Below, piece by piece: positions 1 to 8,005 of a DNA stretch of 64,000 bases; the first letter of the stretch is position 1, and each line of letters starts with the position of its first letter. The notes below the pieces were generated by a model, which saw only the letters and a program-made list of their open reading frames with translations, was not told where the DNA came from and did no database searches. Source of the stretch: Pigmentiphaga aceris (GTDB lineage Bacteria > Pseudomonadota > Gammaproteobacteria > Burkholderiales > Burkholderiaceae_B); the NCBI RefSeq assembly GCF_008119665.1, contig NZ_CP043046.1, positions 434,001-498,000 on the forward strand, given 5' to 3'. A program made the translations under genes and the position numbers.

Positions 1-1
1 G

Positions 2-1207
2 ATGACGATGGCCGCCGTGCCCATGATCGCCGCCATGCCCGGACTGGTGCGCGCCCAGACGCCGGCCACCGCCACGGTGAACACCACCAAGCTGGCGATT
101 ACCGATACCGAAGTCACGGTCGGGCAACTGCACTCGGCCACCGGCACCATGGCCATTTCCGAGACGGGTTCGATCCAGGCAGAACAACTGGCCATCGACC
201 AGATCAACGCGATGGGCGGCGTGCTCGGCCGCAAGATCAAGGTGATTCAGGAAGACGGTGCCTCGGACTGGCCGACCTTCGCCGAAAAGGCCCGCAAGCT
301 GCTGGTGAGCGACCGCGTGGCGACGGTCTTCGGCTGCTGGACCTCGGCCTCGCGCAAGGCCGTGCTGCCGGTGTTCGAAAAAGAAAACGGCCTGCTGTAC
401 TACCCCACCTTCTACGAAGGCCTGGAGCAGTCGAAGAACGTGTTCTACACGGGCCAGGAAGCCACGCAGCAGATTCTGTCCGGGCTGGATTGGATTCAGA
501 AAGAAAAGAAGGCCCAGACCTTCTTCCTGATCGGGTCCGACTACATCTGGCCGCGCACCTCGAACAAGATCGCCCGCAAGCACATCGAGAACGTGCTGAA
601 AGGCAAGGTGGTGGGCGAGGAATACTACCCGCTGGGCCACACGCAATTCGGTTCGCTCATCAACAAGATCAAGCTGAACAAGCCCGATGTCGTCTACGCG
701 ATCATCGTGGGCGGCAGCAACGTGTCCTTCTACAAGCAACTGAAAGCAGCCGGCATCACCGCCGACAAGCAGACGGTGCTGACCATCTCGGTGACCGAGG
801 ACGAGCTGCTGGGCATCGGCGGCGAGAACTGCGAAGGCTTCTTCTCGTGCATGAAGTATTTCCAAAGCCTGGACAACCCCAACAACAAGAAATTCGTCGA
901 AGCCTTCAAGGCCAAGTACGGCCCGAAATCCGTCATCGGCGACGTGACCCAGGCGGCTTATCTCGGCCCGTGGTTGTGGAAGATGGCGGTGGAAAAGGCC
1001 GGCAGTTTCGACGTGGACAAGGTGGTCGCTGCATCGCCAGGGCTTGAGCTGAAGACCGCGCCGGAAGGCTACGTGAAGGTCGATGCCAACCATCACCTGT
1101 GGTCCAAGACCCGCGTCGGCAAGATCCGCCGCGACGGCCAGTTCGATGTCGTCTACGAGACGGCGGAACTCATCAAACCCGATCCCTTCCCCAAGGGTTA
1201 CCAGTAA
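2..1207 (+). CDS. urtA: Urea/short-chain amide ABC transporter substrate-binding protein (5' end probably cut)
   Basis: Periplasmic binding protein of the Leu/Ile/Val-type UrtA/FmdD family that captures urea or small amides and hands them to the UrtBC channel. The protein shows the type I binding fold of this family: a mature start near LAITDTEVTVGQLHSATGTM, then FGCWTSASRKAVLPV and the LLYYPTFYEGLEQS segment. The first residues (about 20, ending VRAQ) look like the hydrophobic part and cleavage site of a signal peptide but lack the basic N-terminus, so the true start is probably left of the window. It is followed by four matching transporter genes and by formamidase, which favours formamide, acetamide or urea as substrate. 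A hairpin just after the stop separates it from urtB. Confidence 0.93.
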   Translation: MTMAAVPMIAAMPGLVRAQTPATATVNTTKLAITDTEVTVGQLHSATGTMAISETGSIQAEQLAIDQINAMGGVLGRKIKVIQEDGASDWPTFAEKARKLLVSDRVATVFGCWTSASRKAVLPVFEKENGLLYYPTFYEGLEQSKNVFYTGQEATQQILSGLDWIQKEKKAQTFFLIGSDYIWPRTSNKIARKHIENVLKGKVVGEEYYPLGHTQFGSLINKIKLNKPDVVYAIIVGGSNVSFYKQLKAAGITADKQTVLTISVTEDELLGIGGENCEGFFSCMKYFQSLDNPNNKKFVEAFKAKYGPKSVIGDVTQAAYLGPWLWKMAVEKAGSFDVDKVVAASPGLELKTAPEGYVKVDANHHLWSKTRVGKIRRDGQFDVVYETAELIKPDPFPKGYQ

Positions 1208-1224
1208 GCAGGCGGCACGTCGCG

Positions 1225-1240
1225 GGTGGCAGATGCCACC
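1225..1240 (+). terminator. Intercistronic hairpin after urtA
   Basis: GGTGGC and GCCACC flank a 4-nt AGAT loop 18 bases after the urtA stop, with no T-run. In the 203-bp urtA-urtB gap it probably stabilises the urtA part of the mRNA or slows polymerase. A second GCCGGC inverted pair lies near 1358-1378. Confidence 0.4.
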
Positions 1241-1410
1241 GTGATGTGCGTTGCGCCTGCAAGCGTTCCCGCCATGTCTGCAAACCCGCCCAAGGCCTTG
1301 TGCCGCGGGCGTGTGCGGTGGCGTTGCGCAGTGGTTGATTCTCGGCCCGGCCACATGCCGGCCGCAGCACAGCCGGCCTTGGGCTGGCAGCAATATTCGA
1401 GAGGCCAGCG

Positions 1411-2328
1411 ATGGATTTCTTGTCGGAGTTCGGTGCGATCCTGATGATGCAGGGCTTCAATGGTTTGTCGGTCTTCAGCGTGCTGCTGTTGATGGCGCTG
1501 GGCCTGGCCCTGATCTTCGGCCAGATGGGCGTGATCAACATGGCCCACGGGGAATTCCTGGCCGTGGGAGCCTACGCCACCTACCTGGTGTCGGCCACGG
1601 TGCAGACCTATCTGCCGGCTTTCATGCCGCACTACTTTTTCTTCGCGATGGCATTGGCGTTTGCCGTGACCTTCGTGCTGGGCTGGCTCACCGAGTGGCT
1701 GATGATTCGTCACCTGTACAAGCGCCCTTTGGACACTCTGCTGGCTACCTGGGGCCTGTCGCTGGTGATGCAGCAATCGCTGCGTTCCATCTTCGGCCCG
1801 CGTGAAGTCAGCCCCACCATGCCCGACTGGTTGATGGGCTCTTGGCAGCCCACCGATGGCGTCGACATTCCCATCAATGGGCTCTTCGTGATGAGCATCA
1901 CGCTGATCCTGACGGTGGGCCTGCTGGTTGCCTTGTTCCGATCCGGCTGGGGCCTGCATGTGCGCGCCACGGTGCAGAACCGCAGCATGAGCGGCGCGGT
2001 GGGCATCGATACCAAACGCGTGGACCGCGTGACCTTTGCGCTGGGTTGCGGCATTGCAGGCATTGCAGGTTCTGCGTTCACCACCATCAGTGCCACTGGC
2101 CCCACCAGTGGATCGCTGTACATCGTGGACACCTTCCTGACGGTGGTGTTCGGCGGCGCAAGCAGCCTGCTGGGCACGATTGCCTCGGCCTTCCTGATTG
2201 CCCAGACGCAGTCGGTGTCGGAATTCTTCATGACGGGGTCGATGGCCAAGGTGCTGACGCTGTCGGCCATCGTGCTGATTCTGATGCTGCGCCCGCAGGG
2301 GCTGTTCTCGATCAAGGTGCGCAAATGA
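1411..2328 (+). CDS. urtB: Urea/amide ABC transporter permease UrtB
   Basis: Inner-membrane permease of the LivH/UrtB branch, 305 residues. It begins with a hydrophobic helix and the family hallmark ALGLALIFGQMGVINMAHGE, followed by repeated membrane segments. It would form a heterodimeric channel with UrtC. The start is supported by a GAGAGG sequence about 6 bases upstream. Its stop overlaps the urtC start (ATGA), so the two are translationally coupled. The length is typical for the family. Confidence 0.94.
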   Translation: MDFLSEFGAILMMQGFNGLSVFSVLLLMALGLALIFGQMGVINMAHGEFLAVGAYATYLVSATVQTYLPAFMPHYFFFAMALAFAVTFVLGWLTEWLMIRHLYKRPLDTLLATWGLSLVMQQSLRSIFGPREVSPTMPDWLMGSWQPTDGVDIPINGLFVMSITLILTVGLLVALFRSGWGLHVRATVQNRSMSGAVGIDTKRVDRVTFALGCGIAGIAGSAFTTISATGPTSGSLYIVDTFLTVVFGGASSLLGTIASAFLIAQTQSVSEFFMTGSMAKVLTLSAIVLILMLRPQGLFSIKVRK

Positions 2329-3455
2329 ATCCCTTTTATCGCAACGTGCTGGGTGGTCGCGAGGGTGCCATCGGCATCGCCATCCTGGCAGCCCTGGTCT
2401 TCATCGTGTTCCCGCTGACGCTGGATGTGTTCCGGCTCAACCTGGTGGGCAAGTATCTGTCCTACGCCTTCGTCGCCATCGGACTGGTGATGTGCTGGGG
2501 ATACGGCGGCATTCTGAGCCTGGGGCAGGGCGTGTTCTTCGGCATCGGCGGCTACTGCATGGCGATGTTCCTGAAGCTGGAAGCGTCCACGCCAGAAGCC
2601 ACCAAGATTCAGTCCACACCCGGCATTCCCGACTTCATGGACTGGAACCAGCTCACGGAATTGCCCTGGTTGTGGGTGCCGTTCAAAAGCTTCCTGTTCA
2701 CGATGCTGGCCGTGCCACTGATCCCCGCGCTGCTGGCCTTCATCATCGGCGTGGCGATGTTCAAGCGCCGCGTGGGTGACGTGTATTTCGCCATCGTCAC
2801 GCAAGCGATTGCGCTGATCCTGTCGGTGCTGATCATTGGCCAGCAAGGGCTGACGGGCGGCGTGAACGGCATCACCGATCTGAAGACCTTGCTGGGCTGG
2901 GACATCCGCACCGACTCGGCGCGTTTCACGCTGTATTTCGTCAACGCTGCGCTGCTGTTCGGCTGCGTATTGCTCGGTCGATTCCTGCTGTCGTCCAAGC
3001 TGGGCAAGCTGCTGCTGGCCATGCGCGACAAGGAAGAGCGCGTGCGGTTTTCCGGCTACGACGTGGCCAGCTTCAAGGTGTTTGTGTTCTGCCTGGCGGC
3101 CATGTTCTCGGCGATTGGCGGGGCCATGTTCACGCTGCAAGTGGGCTTCATGTCGCCGTCGTTTGTGGGCATCGTGCCCTCTATCGAGATGATTATCTAC
3201 GCCGCCGTGGGCGGGCGCTTGTCTCTGCTGGGGGCCATTTACGGCACGCTGCTGGTCAACTTCGGCAAGAGCTATTTCTCCGAGACCTTCCCGCAGTTGT
3301 GGTTGTTCCTGATGGGTGGACTGTTCATCTCGGTCGTGATGGCCTTCCCCAACGGCCTGGCAGGTTTGTACGTCAGCCATGTGCGACCGCGTCTGTTCAG
3401 AAAGCGTGTCGCGGCTGATGCCGCAGTGGCTTCCGACGACAAGGTGACCGCATGA
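2325..3455 (+). CDS. urtC: Urea/amide ABC transporter permease UrtC
   Basis: Second membrane subunit, LivM/UrtC branch, 376 residues. The start is the ATG inside the ATGA overlap with urtB; the same frame stays open far upstream, but that part is a shadow of urtB. The protein has a short N-terminus, several membrane helices and the LivM-type stretches YGGILSLGQGVFFGIGGYCM and FSGYDVASFKVFVFCLAAMF. It partners with UrtB and the two ATPases UrtD and UrtE. Its stop again overlaps the next start by four bases. Confidence 0.94.
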   Translation: MNPFYRNVLGGREGAIGIAILAALVFIVFPLTLDVFRLNLVGKYLSYAFVAIGLVMCWGYGGILSLGQGVFFGIGGYCMAMFLKLEASTPEATKIQSTPGIPDFMDWNQLTELPWLWVPFKSFLFTMLAVPLIPALLAFIIGVAMFKRRVGDVYFAIVTQAIALILSVLIIGQQGLTGGVNGITDLKTLLGWDIRTDSARFTLYFVNAALLFGCVLLGRFLLSSKLGKLLLAMRDKEERVRFSGYDVASFKVFVFCLAAMFSAIGGAMFTLQVGFMSPSFVGIVPSIEMIIYAAVGGRLSLLGAIYGTLLVNFGKSYFSETFPQLWLFLMGGLFISVVMAFPNGLAGLYVSHVRPRLFRKRVAADAAVASDDKVTA

Positions 3456-4270
3456 CGCCGCCGAACAGCACGCCCAACAGCACACCCAACAGCACGGCCA
3501 TCGGCGGTACGCCGATTGGCGCAGGCAAGCGTCCCACGGAATTCACGTTGTACATCGAAGACCTGACCGTGAAATTCGGCGGCTTCACGGCGGTGGACAA
3601 GCTCAACCTGTACGTGGACCGCAACGAGTTGCGGGTGGTGATCGGCCCCAATGGCGCAGGCAAGACCACGCTGCTGGACCTGATCTGCGGCCGCACCAAG
3701 GCCACGTCCGGCAGCATCCGCTTCAAGGACATTGAACTCACCGGCATGAGCGAGCACCGCATCGTGCGCGCAGGCGTCGGCCGCAAGTTCCAGACGCCGT
3801 CCATCTACGAGAGCCTGTCGGTGCGCGAGAACCTGGAAGTGTCCTTCCCGCGCGGGCGCTCGGTATTCGGGGCGATTGCGTTTCGCCGCACCCGCGATGT
3901 GGTCGAACGGGTAGAGCAAGTCGCTGAAGACATCTTCCTGTCCGAGATGCTCGACCGATCTGCCGAACTGCTGTCGCACGGCCAGAAACAGTGGCTGGAG
4001 ATCGGCATGCTGCTGATGCAGGAACCCGAACTGATGATGCTCGACGAGCCGGTGGCCGGCATGAGCGTGTCGGAACGCGAGAAGACGGCGGAATTGCTGA
4101 ACCGCATCAGCCGCAACCGTTCGGTGATCGTGATCGAGCACGACATGGAATTCGTGAAACACATCGCGCACAAGGTCACCGTGCTGCACCAGGGCAAGGT
4201 GCTGGCCGAAGGACCGATGGACAAGGTGCAGGCCGATCCACGCGTGGTTGAAGTCTATCTGGGGCATTGA
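3452..4270 (+). CDS. urtD: Urea/amide ABC transporter ATP-binding protein UrtD
   Basis: LivG/UrtD-type ATPase, 272 residues. Walker A GPNGAGKTT lies near residues 65-73, a degenerate signature LSHGQ near 174-178 and Walker B LMMLDEP near 194-200, with the switch histidine in VIEHDM. LSHGQ in place of LSGGQ is usual in UrtD. The first 30 residues are an unusual low-complexity extension with three NSTP/NST units, encoded by an imperfect 12-bp tandem repeat at about 3464-3495. The conserved ATPase domain begins near residue 30. The gene starts in the ATGA overlap with urtC. Confidence 0.94.
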   Translation: MTPPNSTPNSTPNSTAIGGTPIGAGKRPTEFTLYIEDLTVKFGGFTAVDKLNLYVDRNELRVVIGPNGAGKTTLLDLICGRTKATSGSIRFKDIELTGMSEHRIVRAGVGRKFQTPSIYESLSVRENLEVSFPRGRSVFGAIAFRRTRDVVERVEQVAEDIFLSEMLDRSAELLSHGQKQWLEIGMLLMQEPELMMLDEPVAGMSVSEREKTAELLNRISRNRSVIVIEHDMEFVKHIAHKVTVLHQGKVLAEGPMDKVQADPRVVEVYLGH

Positions 4271-4389
4271 GATGACGATTGATCGAGTCACTGAATGGGG
4301 CGTGGTTTGCATCGCGGATCGCATCCTTGCCGACGCCAGCGCGTTACCTGACGCGCAGCCCGCCATTGCTGTCATCCACGGAGCCGCAC

Positions 4390-5136
4390 ATGAGTGAAGT
4401 CGACGTGCTGGAACGACCAGCAGTTGCTGCCACCCGTCCCGAGTTGTTGAAGGTGTCCGGCCTCGTGTCCGGCTACGGCCAGAGCGAAGTCATCCACGGC
4501 ATCGATCTCAGCGTTGGCCAGGGCGAGATCGTGGCCATCATGGGCCGCAACGGCATGGGCAAGACATCCTTGTTCAAGACGCTGATGGGCATTCTGCCTA
4601 CCACCCACGGACAGGTCCGCGTGGCCGATACCGACCTGACAAAGCTGGACAGCTTCCAGCGTGTGCGTGCAGGCATTGCCTACGTACCGCAGGGCCGCAT
4701 GATTTTCCCGACGCTTACCGTCGAAGAAAACATCCGCACCGGCCTGCGCCACAACGCGATGCGCGCGCCGATTCCTGCCGAGATATATGCCCTGTTCCCC
4801 GTGCTGTTCGACATGCGCAAAAGGCGCGGCGGCGATCTGTCCGGGGGCCAGCAGCAACAGTTGGCGATCGCCCGCGCCTTGGTCACCGAGCCGCGTGTGC
4901 TGATGCTGGATGAACCCACGGAAGGCATCCAGCCCTCGATCATCAAAGACATCGCCCGCGCACTGCTGGAGATCCGCCAGATGAAGAACCTGGCCATCGT
5001 CGTGTCGGAACAAGTGCTGAGTTTCACCATGCAGATCGCCGACCGCCTGATCGTGATCGACCGGGGCAGATTCGTGCACGAAGACCTGCGCGCCAACGTC
5101 GATGAACAGACCATCAATCGTTATCTGTCGGTGTAG
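4390..5136 (+). CDS. urtE: Urea/amide ABC transporter ATP-binding protein UrtE
   Basis: LivF/UrtE-type ATPase, 248 residues from the chosen ATG, which has GGAG 6 bases upstream. An in-frame start at 4279 would add 37 residues unlike the family and is not preferred. Walker A is GRNGMGKTS (about residues 52-60), the signature LSGGQQQQ and Walker B VLMLDEPTEG. It pairs with UrtD to energise the UrtBC channel. A 119-bp gap separates it from urtD, unlike the overlaps earlier in the operon. Confidence 0.93.
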   Translation: MSEVDVLERPAVAATRPELLKVSGLVSGYGQSEVIHGIDLSVGQGEIVAIMGRNGMGKTSLFKTLMGILPTTHGQVRVADTDLTKLDSFQRVRAGIAYVPQGRMIFPTLTVEENIRTGLRHNAMRAPIPAEIYALFPVLFDMRKRRGGDLSGGQQQQLAIARALVTEPRVLMLDEPTEGIQPSIIKDIARALLEIRQMKNLAIVVSEQVLSFTMQIADRLIVIDRGRFVHEDLRANVDEQTINRYLSV

Positions 5137-5271
5137 TCGCGACAGGTATTTGCAGGTGTTGCGCTGACCAGGCTGGCGCGCTGGCCGCATACCGATTCGT
5201 CGCTGAACACCGATTACTGAAAGGCCATCACGGACGCCCATCACGGCGCCTTCCACCCCAGGAGACCTGTC

Positions 5272-6501
5272 ATGCCCAAGACCCTGATCGACGTTGATCT
5301 GGCGCAATCGCCCTACGACAACCCGATGATTCACAACCGCTGGCACCCGGACATCCCGATGGCCGTCTGGGTCAAACCCGGTGACGACTTCGTGCTGGAA
5401 ACCTACGACTGGACGGGCGGCGCGATCAAGAACGACGACAGCGCCGACGACGTGCGCGACGTGGACCTGTCCACCGTCCATTTCTTGAGTGGCCCGGTGG
5501 GCGTGGAAGGCGCAGAACCCGGCGACCTGCTGGTGGTGGATCTGCTCGACATCGGTGCCAAAGACGACAGCCTGTGGGGCTTCAACGGCTTCTTCTCGAA
5601 GAAGAACGGCGGCGGTTTCCTGACCGAACACTTCCCGCTGGCGCAGAAATCCATCTGGGACTTCCACGGCATCTACACCAGCTCCCGTCACATCCCCGGC
5701 GTGAAATTTGCGGGCCTGATCCACCCCGGCCTGATTGGCTGCCTGCCCGACCAAGCCTTGCTGGATACCTGGAACAAACGCGAAATCGACTTCATCGCGA
5801 CTGAACCCGACCGTGTGCCGCCGCTGGCCAATGCCCCGTTCGCCCCCACCGCTCACATGGGCAAAATGACCGGCGAAGCCCGCGACAAAGCCGCTGCCGA
5901 AGGTGCCCGCACCGTGCCCCCGCGCGAACACGGCGGCAACTGCGACATCAAGGATTTGTCACGCGGATCGAAGGTGTTCTTCCCCGTGTACGTGGACGGC
6001 GCGGGCCTGTCGGTAGGCGACCTGCACTTCTCGCAAGGCGACGGCGAAATCACCTTCTGCGGTGCCATCGAGATGGCCGGCTGGGTACACATGAAGGTCA
6101 GCCTGATCAAAGGCGGCATGGCCAAATACGGCATCAAGAACCCGGTGTTTCAGCCAAGCCCCCTGGTACCGAATTACAAGGACTACCTGATCTTCGAAGG
6201 CATCTCGGTCGACGAGCAGGGCAAGCAGCACTACCTGGACGTACACGTCGCCTACCGCCAGGCATGCCTGAACGCCATCGAATACCTGAAGAAATTCGGC
6301 TACAGCGGCGCGCAGGCGTACTCCATTCTGGGCAGCGCGCCGGTGCAAGGGCACATCAGCGGCGTAGTCGATATTCCGAACGCATGCGCCACCTTGTGGC
6401 TGCCAACGGAGATATTTGAGTTCGACATCAAACCCAATGCGTCCGGGCCGATCCAGCACATCAAGGGCGACATCCAGATGCCCTTGTCGCAGGACCGTTG
6501 A
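5272..6501 (+). CDS. fmdA: Formamidase (acetamidase/formamidase family)
   Basis: Cytoplasmic hydrolase of short-chain amides, releasing ammonia plus formate (or acetate). The 409-residue protein matches the FmdA family over its whole length: MPKTLIDVDLAQSPYDNPMI at the N-terminus, HNRWHPDIPMAVWVKPGDDF, and the long central GFNGFFSKKNGGGFLTEHFP region. AGGAGA lies 7 bases before the ATG. The position after urtABCDE and before an fmdB-like gene resembles the amide-uptake plus formamidase cluster known from Methylophilus, so the transporter probably delivers formamide or related amides to this enzyme. Confidence 0.93.
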   Translation: MPKTLIDVDLAQSPYDNPMIHNRWHPDIPMAVWVKPGDDFVLETYDWTGGAIKNDDSADDVRDVDLSTVHFLSGPVGVEGAEPGDLLVVDLLDIGAKDDSLWGFNGFFSKKNGGGFLTEHFPLAQKSIWDFHGIYTSSRHIPGVKFAGLIHPGLIGCLPDQALLDTWNKREIDFIATEPDRVPPLANAPFAPTAHMGKMTGEARDKAAAEGARTVPPREHGGNCDIKDLSRGSKVFFPVYVDGAGLSVGDLHFSQGDGEITFCGAIEMAGWVHMKVSLIKGGMAKYGIKNPVFQPSPLVPNYKDYLIFEGISVDEQGKQHYLDVHVAYRQACLNAIEYLKKFGYSGAQAYSILGSAPVQGHISGVVDIPNACATLWLPTEIFEFDIKPNASGPIQHIKGDIQMPLSQDR

Positions 6502-6570
6502 TGCCCTGACTGGATCTCTGGCCGGGGCGCGGTCGCGCCCTGGTCCGCTCGCTTTCAAAGGACTGTCGTC

Positions 6571-6915
6571 ATGCCCCTGTACGAATACCGCTGCGCCGAT
6601 TGCGGCGACTTTGCCGCCATGCGTTCGATGGCGCGTTATCAGGAACCGGCAGCGTGCCCGGCCTGCGGAGCGTCCTCGCCCCGCGTGCTGATCAGCGCGC
6701 CGGCCTTGGCGTCGATGTCAGGCGTGCTGCGCAAGTCGATCGAGGTGAACGAACGCAGTGCACATGCGCCGCGCAGCAGCAGCGGTGGGCATGGGATGAG
6801 TTGTTCGTGCTGCAAGGGCGGTTCAAAAGCAGGTGCCTTGCCCAGCCGGACGGTGAAGGGTGCGGATGGCAGCAAGCGCTTCCCGTCGGCCAGGCCGTGG
6901 ATGATCAGTCATTGA
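6571..6915 (+). CDS. fmdB: FmdB family zinc-ribbon protein
   Basis: Small protein of 114 residues. The N-terminal zinc ribbon has two CxxC knuckles, CADC (residues 8-11) and CPAC about 20 residues later, in the classic FmdB opening MPLYEYRCADCG. The rest is low-complexity, with a second cysteine cluster CSCCKGG. FmdB was proposed to regulate amide-induced formamidase expression in Methylophilus; related proteins are widespread and of uncertain function. It is the last gene of the amide operon, directly before a strong terminator. Confidence 0.85.
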   Translation: MPLYEYRCADCGDFAAMRSMARYQEPAACPACGASSPRVLISAPALASMSGVLRKSIEVNERSAHAPRSSSGGHGMSCSCCKGGSKAGALPSRTVKGADGSKRFPSARPWMISH

Positions 6916-6966
6916 TGGCCACGTAGGCGGAAAGCCGCCCGCTTGGGGTACCGGGGTATCAGAATT

Positions 6967-7007
6967 GGCCGACCCATCGCATGCGCGATGGGTCGGCCGG
7001 TGTTTTT
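6967..7007 (+). terminator. Rho-independent terminator of the amide operon
   Basis: Perfect 14-bp stem GGCCGACCCATCGC / GCGATGGGTCGGCC with loop ATGC, followed by a TTTTT run at 7003-7007. Confidence 0.9.
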
Positions 7008-7065
7008 GGGGATCGGCCTTTAGTTTGTGAGAAGCTGTGCACGCTTCCTACTTTCCGAGCGAGCA

Positions 7066-7425
7066 ATGGCCAAAAAAACACCCGAGCAAAAAGCCGAAGA
7101 AGCGCTTCGTTACGACGCGGCCCGGACCGCGTCCACCAAGGAAGAACTGGAGCCTTTCCTGACCGACCCCAACCAGGCCATCCGCGTGGTCGCATCCATG
7201 AACTGGGCAGCAGACGCCGAGATGCTGGATCGCTTTGCGGAGGACAAGTTCTGGGGCGTGCGCATTCAGATCGTGGGTCATCCCAATATCAGCCAAGCCA
7301 CGCTGCGCAAGCTGCTGGAGGCGAACACGCGCAAACGCGGTGTGGTGCACCACGCGGCGCGTGAAAAGCTGGAAGCACTCGGTGTAGTGTTTGGGGATGA
7401 CGGCATGCCACTGGACGCAGCGTAG
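7066..7425 (+). CDS. Small LRV/HEAT-like repeat protein
   Basis: 119 residues, soluble, no signal peptide. After a lysine-rich start it contains two or three helical repeats of the form DPNQAIRVVASMN...L..F..DKFWGVRIQIVGHPNIS...L..LL, resembling leucine-rich repeat variant (LRV) units, usually protein-interaction scaffolds. The ATG at 7066 gives MAKKTPEQ; an upstream in-frame start at 7027 would add 13 residues and lies close to the preceding terminator. It stands alone between the amide operon and a small hypothetical gene, and no partner is evident. Confidence 0.7.
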   Translation: MAKKTPEQKAEEALRYDAARTASTKEELEPFLTDPNQAIRVVASMNWAADAEMLDRFAEDKFWGVRIQIVGHPNISQATLRKLLEANTRKRGVVHHAAREKLEALGVVFGDDGMPLDAA

Positions 7426-7464
7426 CGCGCAATCAACGCGTTATGTTGGTGGTAGACAGCAGAG

Positions 7465-7845
7465 ATGAAAATGGTATTGGTCAGTGAAATATTGTCCCGA
7501 ATGAATGACGGCGTTTTCTTGGAAAACGTGTTTTCTCGGGACGCAGATTGGGATGCTGCGCTGGATGCCAGAGACGCGCCTGATTTCGATACGGCGTGGT
7601 GCATGAGCGACGAGAAAGTCAGCGCCTCATGCCCGCCGGAAAGCAATACGGTCAACGCAATTCGGGAATCGGCATTCAAGCGGGTTTATGCAATAACCCA
7701 GTCGGCTGATCTCGCAGGGTATGTGTCGGACGATATGGGGCTGATTGCCTTGGCGTTCGACAATCAGCTGGAAATTGAATTCGTTGACGGGCTATGGGAG
7801 ACGTATTCGCAGGGAAAATTTCCAGGTGGCGTCGTGCAGGACTGA
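7465..7845 (+). CDS. Hypothetical protein, acidic, 126 residues
   Basis: I do not recognise this protein. It is acidic and soluble, without signal peptide or membrane segment, and rich in aspartate (FSRDADWDAALDARDAPDFD). The base composition is lower in GC than the neighbours, which may mean recent acquisition. The start ATG follows a weak AGAG sequence. The size and acidity recall small immunity-type proteins, but nothing in the sequence proves that. It lies 39 bases after the LRV-like gene, so the two may be co-transcribed. Confidence 0.55.
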   Translation: MKMVLVSEILSRMNDGVFLENVFSRDADWDAALDARDAPDFDTAWCMSDEKVSASCPPESNTVNAIRESAFKRVYAITQSADLAGYVSDDMGLIALAFDNQLEIEFVDGLWETYSQGKFPGGVVQD

Positions 7846-7965
7846 GCTTGGGGCGGAAGGCCTGGCCGCAGCCCCGTCTGAGCATCTTGCAAGCAGCCCG
7901 CATGCCCCGCACCGGTGATGCCGCTCGCCCAGTGCGGCGCGGCGTCCATTCTGGAAAAAGCGGAT

Positions 7966-7992
7966 AATAGTGGCTAAATTTTGAGCACTATT
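7966..7992. promoter_or_regulatory. Inverted repeat in the ycaO-like promoter
   Basis: AATAGTG and CACTATT, 13 bases apart, lie just upstream of the OsmC-YcaO gene. ATTCTGGAA also occurs twice nearby (about 7948 and 7990). Candidate operator; the cognate regulator is unknown. Confidence 0.4.
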
Positions 7993-8005
7993 CTGGAATT
8001 CTGCG

